From Chara braunii (Eukaryota > Streptophyta > Charophyceae > Charales > Characeae): 64,000 nt of DNA. The stretch is from the NCBI GenBank assembly GCA_003427395.1, contig BFEA01000088.1:2747023-2811022 (forward strand), in the 5' to 3' direction. A program made the translations under genes and the position numbers. The notes under the pieces are model-generated. The model was not told the DNA's origin. It was given only the letters and a program-made list of their open reading frames with translations, and searched no databases. Below, piece after piece: positions 58,338 through 64,000 of the stretch (the first letter of the stretch is position 1; every line of letters begins with the position of its first letter).

Positions 58338-58346
58338 TATAAATAG
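58338..58346 (+). promoter_or_regulatory. TATA box of 3' LTR, element 2
   Basis: TATAAATAG, the intact version of the changed 5' LTR box at 37427. Confidence 0.5.
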
Positions 58347-59936
58347 TACTTTCCTCTGGCCTGTACTGTGATGCAGGTTGCCGTGTTATCATCTGAAGGC
58401 TTGATCTAATCAAGCTATTTCGTCAAAAGGATTGCTCTTCTGTTATCGTTGATATCGTTGATAACAGGTCGGATGCTGATCCGTCGGTCTAAGACTGAAC
58501 CCCAATACACCCTCGAGACTCAACCCTGGTGATTTTATCAGTTTGTTAAGGTTTCACCTAGACTTTCATTGAATGTCCATTTAATAGAAGTACTGAGTAC
58601 TTAATTATGGTTGGTTGGCTGGAGGTTGGGGCTTGCATGGCTAAAGCACAGGGTATGAGTGGAGAGGATGGTTGGAGTTGACCCCGTGTAGCATGTGGAT
58701 CTTTGTTTGATATCGTGGTGTGATTGCAGGTATGTATGGAAGAGTCTCGATTGATTCGTGTTGAGTGGCATTGCATGGATTCAGATGGGCAGACCACACA
58801 ACTGTCGTGAGAGTGAACTACCCCACAACCTTTGTGTTTACGTGAGATTGTGCTATCTTCGTTCTGCTGAGGTGATAATCCAAGTAGACATTCAGGTAAA
58901 CCCCCACAGGGCTAATCCCGACNGTGTCCTTTCNGATAATACTAAAANTATTTGTATCCTTTCCTTGTTNGGGTTTATTTTGGTGGAACGATAAAGTTCC
59001 GGGCGGAAGGGTTAGCGTGTCGCTAGTGATGTGCAAGACAACTCACCACCGCTCCAAATTCCTTCCTGCCCTAGGGGCCGTCTTACCCCGCACCCTTTGG
59101 GGCACCTCAGGGTGCAGAAGACGGAAAGNCCCTCAGACCGGTTTTGCGCCCGCTAAAGGGTTACCTCCTCTTAGCGCACGCTTCAGCCAACGCCTGAGCG
59201 TCGGAAGTAACCCCATGGCTCCGAAGAGGCCATTTGGGTATGGCACCACATAATGCGCCGTCACTGCAGATACTCACATAGAGCCGCATATTGAATTGGT
59301 ATGTGTGGGTACTGCGTCCGCNCACTCTTATACTAAATCCTCGCGCGCANCACTCGCCGATCCTCGTACTAAGAGTTATGGGTCAGATACTGAAGGGACT
59401 AGGAGTTGTTGTGTTGTGGCGTTGTTTGTGGTGTTTGTTTCGCGTGGGGTTCCAAGTGTTATGGGTGAGTAAGCGTGAGTGTCGTGGTGTAACGCGTGGG
59501 TATGTAGTGCGTCCTAGTTGACCGACGTCGAGTTGCGTTTGGGACTTCAGCCCCCCGGTACGGCGACTCGCATACGGGTTCGATTTTTGGGCGTTTGACC
59601 GCGCGTAACTTCCTATGCTACAGCGAACGAGAAACGCCCTCGGCTGGGCCACCTCTGCAATTGCATACGAAAAGCTTTCGCATGTGGTTCAGTAGCTCGG
59701 CAGGCACACGCCCACCCAAGGGATGGTGACAGCTCCCGCAGGTGGAGGTAAGTGGTGCCTCGCGTGACTCTGTCCTGTTGTAGGGGCTCGCGAGACGTAC
59801 GGTTGGCGCACTCGGCTGGAGCGGCAAACGCTTTACGTGACAAATCCTGCATAATCCTGCGTGACGCGGTCGGGAGGGTCCCCGTGCGGGACCGATGCGC
59901 TCGACAACGGCAGCGACAATCTTGTTGACGTACTGC

Positions 59937-60182
59937 AGAAGCACTGGCGAATTTTTGCGGCGACAGCATCGGACTTGACGGCGGTGGTGCGGAAGCGCTG
60001 CCAAATTTTTGCAGTGACAGCGTCGGGCTTGACGGCGGTGGTGCAGAAGCGCTGCCGAATTTTTGCGGCGACCGCACCAGGCTTAACGGCGGTGGTGCGG
60101 AAGCGTTGTCGGATTTTGCGGTGACAACGCCGGTTTTTCTAGCAGTGGTGCGGAAGCGCTGCCGGTTTTTCACGGCGGCGAC
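59937..60182 (+). repeat. 54-bp minisatellite beside element 2
   Basis: About 4.5 units of a 54-bp repeat, each holding GGAAGCGCTGCC, then a T-run, then GGCGGTGGTG. It lies in target DNA 27 bp beyond the target duplication. The ORFs readable through it are repeat translations. Confidence 0.8.
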
Positions 60183-61889
60183 AGCAGTATTTTGCACTGA
60201 TTACATAAAGCGGTGACTGGGCATTGGCGCAGGGAAGATGCCGTCGAAGTGGTGGTGCGTTTTGAAGTAGTGTGAGCGTGGCGCCAATGTGACGTGGTGA
60301 CATTAGAGGCAAGTGACGACGGCATCGAGACGCTGTCAAGTTGTTGGGGGTGAATGAGAGTAATGTGGCAGACGGTCGTCACGAGGGAATGGTGTGGATC
60401 ACCTTGCTGACGACTTTGTTGTGACGGTCGTCTCATCTAAGGACATTTTTTTTCAGGGCCACCTTTATTTTTTTTGCGATGCACAATGCAAGCAGGGTTT
60501 GAGTTTGGGACCACCAAGTCTTGCGGCGATGGTGTGGGACCATCTGGAACCATTCTTGGACCAAGTGAGTGGGGAGTGAGACTGAGATAAGTATTGTGGC
60601 AGGCATGTGGTGATCAGACTTGGTAATTGGTGGAGGGTTGGATTGGAGATTGAGGTGGCGCTGTTCTTGGTGGGAGGGCTGCCGTTGAGACTGTAGTGGG
60701 ACTTGAGAGTGGGAGCACTCTCCTCGAGGGCTAGCTCACTTCAGTCCTAGTAAGCGGCGGCTAAGTCAGTGGTGACGCTTGGAGGAGGGTGTGGATTATC
60801 TTTTATGGACGGCCACACCATGAGTTGTGCGGCCGAGATTTTGAAAGAACACTTGGCTTTCTTAAGTGAGTCGTTTTCAACTTCACTGAAGGTTAGTTGC
60901 GACTCAACTTCCTTTACACACCTGTGTGAATCCACACTTTGCATGACCCTTGCTTGAATTCAGGAAAAAGGTAGAGTAAAGTGTGTGATGTCATGCATGT
61001 GGGAGGGGGCTGACTTTGGTTGGGGTATGGACGGTCTTTGGTTGTTGTTTTCGTTTGATTATGCAGGCGGGTAGATGGATGCACGCGATAAGGGATCAAT
61101 ATTATGCTTGCTTAAGAAATGATGGAAATGTTCACCTTCCCTCCAATCTCTACTCATATGCGTACCAAAAGGAGATTAGTGAATAGGGTGAACTGACGGG
61201 TGCCGGAAAAATGAAATTCGCGGGAAAAGGAAATGAAGATAAGGAAGCAATTTAGTGTCTTCCCAAGGAACTCCAGTTCTATCCCGAATTACCACTTTCT
61301 TTCTGTACCCGTCCAAAGGAGTCTTACTTCCTTTTCAAACGATCCTTCTTTATTCGTCTAAGTCAACCCTCAGCATGGAGGCATAGAGAAAGCTGGTTGT
61401 TCCTAAGATTGAGACTTCTTCTCTCTAGGGGCATCTGGGGCGGGGGTTTGTTGCTTTAGGAGTCGGGCCTGTTACCGACCCGGAGTGGACCGTATTACGG
61501 GGGAATACTATGCTATATCGCGGTGGAGGCAGCCCGACTTTTGAGTCCTGAACAGAGTGTTCGGGCGAGGAGGAGGGGTATTCCAGACCACTTCCTAGAG
61601 GGTTGGGTGTCTTGTAACTAAGAGTAGTCACTTTCTCATGCTTTCAAGTAAAGGGGAGGCTGAATTTAGTATCCTTTTGGGTGGCCGTCATAGGCGCCAC
61701 CACTGTATGGGGAACTGGAGCCAAAAGAAACATAGTTCATGTTCGAATAGTGTTAAGGGAGTGCAAGTAGGCACTACCTTCGTGGTAGGACTATGACACG
61801 AGAATCACGGTCCAAGGAGAGAAAGAGAGTCGAATGCAGAGTTCATATATGCAGATTTATTTTGACAAAGTCATTATTTTGTCATTCAG
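60183..61889. other. Gene-free stretch
   Basis: No recognisable gene. Near 61877-61889 TTTTGTCATTCAG is a plausible 3' splice site directly before the ATG at 61890. Confidence 0.35.
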
Positions 61890-62165
61890 ATGTCTGCAGG
61901 AGCAGGGATCCTTCGATTGTTCAGCACGCGAGAGACGGTTATAGAATGGATAGTAGTGTCAACACGATCACGTGCCGGCATGATACGGAAAGGACGCTTG
62001 GTCTATAATCCGCTCAAAAACAATTTGAAGCAGGATAAACCGCAGTTTTGGGATGGAAGTGTGAGGAACCCACCGCTGGTTATGTTTTCTAAATAGAGCG
62101 TGAGCAAAGTATCGTACGGTATGAATTTGCACCTCCTAATCCATCCCGAGATTACGGAAACATGA
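61890..62165 (+). pseudogene. Small ORF 1 of the right-hand cluster, one in-frame TAG
   Basis: ATG 61890 follows an acceptor-like TTTTGTCATTCAG. The frame meets TAG 62094-62096 after 68 codons and is then open in frame to TGA 62163-62165, which overlaps the next ATG as ATGA. The product is basic, with VIEWIVVSTRSRAG. No family recognised. It was either shortened by a mutation or ends at the TAG. Confidence 0.4.
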
Positions 62166-62392
62166 ATCTCGTTGTGATTCATGAAACAAATTTCGTTAAA
62201 GAAGACATACCTGAGATTAGAGGAATGTTTCTCTGTATTGTATTATGGCTGAACGATCAACAAGGTCTTTGCAGCCTCCTTCATCACGTGAGGCGGGTGC
62301 GAGCGAATAAACTTAACATCGTTCGCTCGAAACGTTTTGACGTCACTTCATTCGATGACGAGGCTAGTGAAATCTGGGAACGACTCTTCTAA
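62162..62392 (+). CDS. Small ORF 2 of the right-hand cluster (76 aa)
   Basis: ATG 62162 overlaps the upstream TGA as ATGA. It holds EIRGMFLCIVLWLNDQQGLC, a strand- or membrane-like stretch, then FDVTSFDDEASEIWERLF. It vaguely resembles LEIRATIFFDEERW of ORF C in element 1, too weakly to claim homology. TAA ends it, and the next ATG (62411) follows 18 nt later. Confidence 0.4.
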   Translation: MNLVVIHETNFVKEDIPEIRGMFLCIVLWLNDQQGLCSLLHHVRRVRANKLNIVRSKRFDVTSFDDEASEIWERLF

Positions 62393-62410
62393 CAGGCGAC
62401 TCTTTTGGGT

Positions 62411-62795
62411 ATGCAGATGCCTAGCGGACATCGGGATCTTACTCAGGCCAGATATCTGCTGGTTCGCTACACTATGGACGAGCAGTTGATCCGGCGAGCG
62501 GAGCGACTATTACTGGTTCGAGATGAAGCGCCCGAACGTTGGGTTGGTTTTGTTGGATTACTAAGGGAGGGGCTAGAATTTTTTCCCAACTCGCGCGCGA
62601 GCCAATGTGGCCCGACTTCCGAATGAATTTCATGGATATACTCTGTATTTCCATCGCGCGAGTAATCTCCAATGCCTTTCTCGGGTTAATGTGGGCGTTA
62701 AAATTACCGTGTCCGGGGAGTGCTACGGCGTCATCCGGATTAAGACACCACGACTACGCACCTTTTTCGAATGCGACAACTATTTCTCGCCATAG
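62411..62795 (+). pseudogene. Small ORF 3 of the right-hand cluster, frame change at a T-run
   Basis: ATG 62411 opens a frame (ARYLLVRYTMDEQLIRRAERLLL, GFVGLLREGLEFF) that seems to move by +1 at the 6-T run near 62580 into sequence ending FECDNYFSP and TAG 62793-62795. No family recognised. The next ATG (62816) follows after 20 nt. Confidence 0.35.
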
Positions 62796-62815
62796 TTTGA
62801 AGGCTAGCTTCGTAG

Positions 62816-62980
62816 ATGACTTCCTTCTATAGAACACGAACGGTCCGGGTCAAGCGGGGCGGGCGTATTGTCACCTTAACTTTTGACGACGAGGAGCTCG
62901 CACGACTCGACCGGATTGAGGTTGAGGCCCGCGAGGGCCGACAACTCTATCATGGCTATGCCGCTGTCCGGACAGAAACC
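62816..62980 (+). CDS. Small ORF 4 of the right-hand cluster, 3' end replaced by retroposon
   Basis: ATG 62816 opens a frame with TVRVKRGG, then IVTLTFDDEELARLDRIEVEAREG. The reading frame continues to 63115, but from about 62975 the DNA is retroposon copy 3, so the native C-terminus is probably lost. Unknown family. Confidence 0.35.
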
Positions 62981-63849
62981 CCTGGGAGGGTTTTAGCCCG
63001 AGTTTATCAAGGTCGGTCGCTGTCCGATTTTTTTATGGGATTGAGGAACTGGATGAGATTGACGTTGCCAAAAGTTGTTCAGACCAACCCTATAACTGAG
63101 AAACCTAAAGCCTGACGTCATTGATGTATGACGTCGTTGACATGGAATGTCGTTGACATGTGACGACAACGGCGTCCGTTCGAGACAGCGGGAGTCGGCA
63201 CTATGGACTGTCATCCACGGGTCTCGACATGGCCGCAGGGGTGCGCGGTCGTAAAAAGTCTGAGACTAGACGTATTCTACCTAAAAGATGTCGCGCGGCT
63301 TAGCAGCCACGCGATTCAGGGCCTAAGTAGGCTAAAAAGGAGGGATGCGCAGGGTATAGGGCTACGGTGCGAGAGGAATAGCAAGGTTTTTTTTTTTTTT
63401 TTCTGGGCCTCCGGGTTAACCTCGAGCTAGGGTGAGGCCAACAGGCCTATACCGAGGCCTACCCGTTGGGCGGGCCCGGAGTGGTGGATGAGCAGCCATC
63501 CATAGGGAAGAAGCGGGCAGGCAAAACCTGCAAGGTCACGGTATGGGGGAAACCTGACTGGGCGAGCTCTTCACATAGGCGAGCTGCTCCTGTCATTATC
63601 GTGATAGGAGCTAGCCCAATAGGTTAGCGCAGAGGACTCTTACCTATCTGGTACCGGGATCAAGCTTGGCTGCAAGCATCTTACTAGGCTAGCTCCTTTT
63701 GGAGCAGCCCAAGGCAGTTGGGCGCGGTCAATCTCGGCCACGCAATCCTCAAGATCGCGCGGCTGAGATCTACCGCGCCCAGATCAAAGTGGCCCCTGCG
63801 CAAGGATAACACACATAAATCGAGAAAAGGCCAAAATTTTCCCTTTTTT
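62975..63849 (+). mobile_element. U6-tailed composite retroposon, copy 3
   Basis: The clearest copy. The tRNA-like domain (63607-63696) has D-arm CTAGCCCAATAGGTTAGCGC, anticodon region GACTCTTACC (tRNA-Glu-like) and T-arm CCGGGATCAAGCTTGG, all enclosed by the paired arms GGAGCTAGCC and GGCTAGCTCC. The stem-loop CTCCTTTTGGAG lies where U6 has its 5' stem-loop. About 75 bp of G/C-rich hairpin-like sequence separates this from the U6 3' half (63781-63849: AGATCAAAGTGGCCCCTGCG, CAAGGATAAC, AAATCGAGAAAAGG), which ends in a T6 run like a pol III terminator. Confidence 0.78.
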
Positions 63850-64000
63850 GGTCTAGGATGGGGTCGAATTTGGGTCTGTAATTCGACAGATCGTGTTAGG
63901 GGGGGCCACACGATGTGACCACTGACGTGGCCGTTGGCATAGCCAACGACAAAAAAAAATAAAATAAAAAAAAATAAAAAAAAATATATATATATATATA
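63850..64000. other. Right end of window, A-rich and (TA)n
   Basis: No gene. A-rich runs (63952 on) end in a TA dinucleotide repeat that is cut by the window edge. Confidence 0.7.

Larger units (their letters stand above)
29467..59906 (+). mobile_element. Element 2: 30.4 kb Ty3/gypsy retrotransposon with 9.5-9.6 kb LTRs
   Basis: The repeated ends begin TGTCGGCCCG and finish CTCGACA (inverted TGTCG/CGACA), and ACGG flanks the whole. A tRNA-Asp primer site starts 2 nt after the left repeat. Between the repeats lie gag, protease, RT, RNase H and integrase in Ty3/gypsy order, and then a second Gag-like ORF. All three tests for an LTR pair (primer site, terminal TG…CA with inverted bases, target duplication) are met, so the 9.5 kb repeats are LTRs and not a chance segmental duplication. 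Many in-frame stops show that the copy is dead. Confidence 0.88.
50302..59906 (+). repeat. 3' LTR of element 2 (9605 bp)
   Basis: TGTCGGCCCG to GCTCGACA, then the ACGG duplication (59907-59910). Its layout matches the 5' LTR: tRNA-like domain at about 50965-51035, U6 sequence at 51377-51463, A/G tracts at 53083-53228, palindrome array at 56340-57700, TATAAATAG at 58338. The palindrome array has an extra unit around an N at 57289. Ambiguous bases at 51467-52630, 55935-56143 and 58923-59350 sit at the same offsets as in the 5' LTR. Confidence 0.88.

Noticed and set aside
29467-59906. Plain segmental duplication flanking a smaller element
   Set aside because: The primer site directly follows the left repeat, the repeats have TG…CA inverted ends, and ACGG flanks the outside. 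A simple duplication would not give these.

Overview
The window reads as eukaryotic, transposon-dominated nuclear DNA with no host protein gene that I can recognise. Long Ty3/gypsy-type LTR retrotransposons, U6 snRNA-derived sequence, tRNA-derived A/B boxes, a LINE remnant and many homopolymer and microsatellite tracts all point to a large, repeat-rich genome. The U6-like 5' stem-loop and the tRNA-Asp primer sites fit a streptophyte (charophyte alga or early land plant). This is an inference from style, not a taxonomic match.

Layout. 1-925: a roughly 0.9 kb retroposon ending in U6 snRNA-like sequence. 926-2190: two minus-strand tRNA-derived SINE-like pieces among poly-A/T tracts. 2190-3537: a TATA-bearing repeat module and gene-free DNA. 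3538-4930 (minus): a decayed LINE endonuclease. 5090-26691: element 1, a 21.6 kb Ty3/gypsy element with a 4.86 kb 5' LTR and a 4.15 kb 3' LTR that carries an internal inversion, flanked by CCGT target duplications. 27090-28450: a second U6-tailed retroposon and a tandem repeat. 29467-59906: element 2, a 30.4 kb Ty3/gypsy element with LTRs of 9.52 and 9.61 kb, flanked by ACGG. 59937-60182: a 54-bp minisatellite. 61890-62980: a cluster of small ORFs. 62975-63849: a third U6-tailed retroposon.

Element 1 is unusual because about 4 kb between its leader and gag is packed with a chain of seven to eight small plus-strand ORFs. Their stops and starts overlap (ATGA or a few bases) or lie within about 20 nt of each other, as in a prokaryotic operon. 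Two are obvious tandem paralogues. I recognise none of the products. Gag, protease, reverse transcriptase, RNase H and integrase follow, with several frame breaks. A second, unrelated-looking chain with the same spacing style lies at 61890-62980.

Element 2 is unusual for its LTRs. Each carries, in order, a 1.2 kb module with a tRNA-like domain and a nearly complete U6 snRNA sequence, long A/G homopolymer tracts, and an array of about 17 imperfect palindromes whose outer arms differ between units but mostly still pair. A TATA box lies near the end. Its gag-pol carries ten in-frame stops, all TAG or TGA, and a second Gag-like ORF with an intact CCHC zinc knuckle lies downstream of integrase behind a good splice-acceptor sequence.

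Limits: all family calls come from motif reading. Isolated N bases occur at identical offsets in both giant LTRs, so these copies may not be independently resolved. Frame breaks at homopolymers could be mutation or assembly error.
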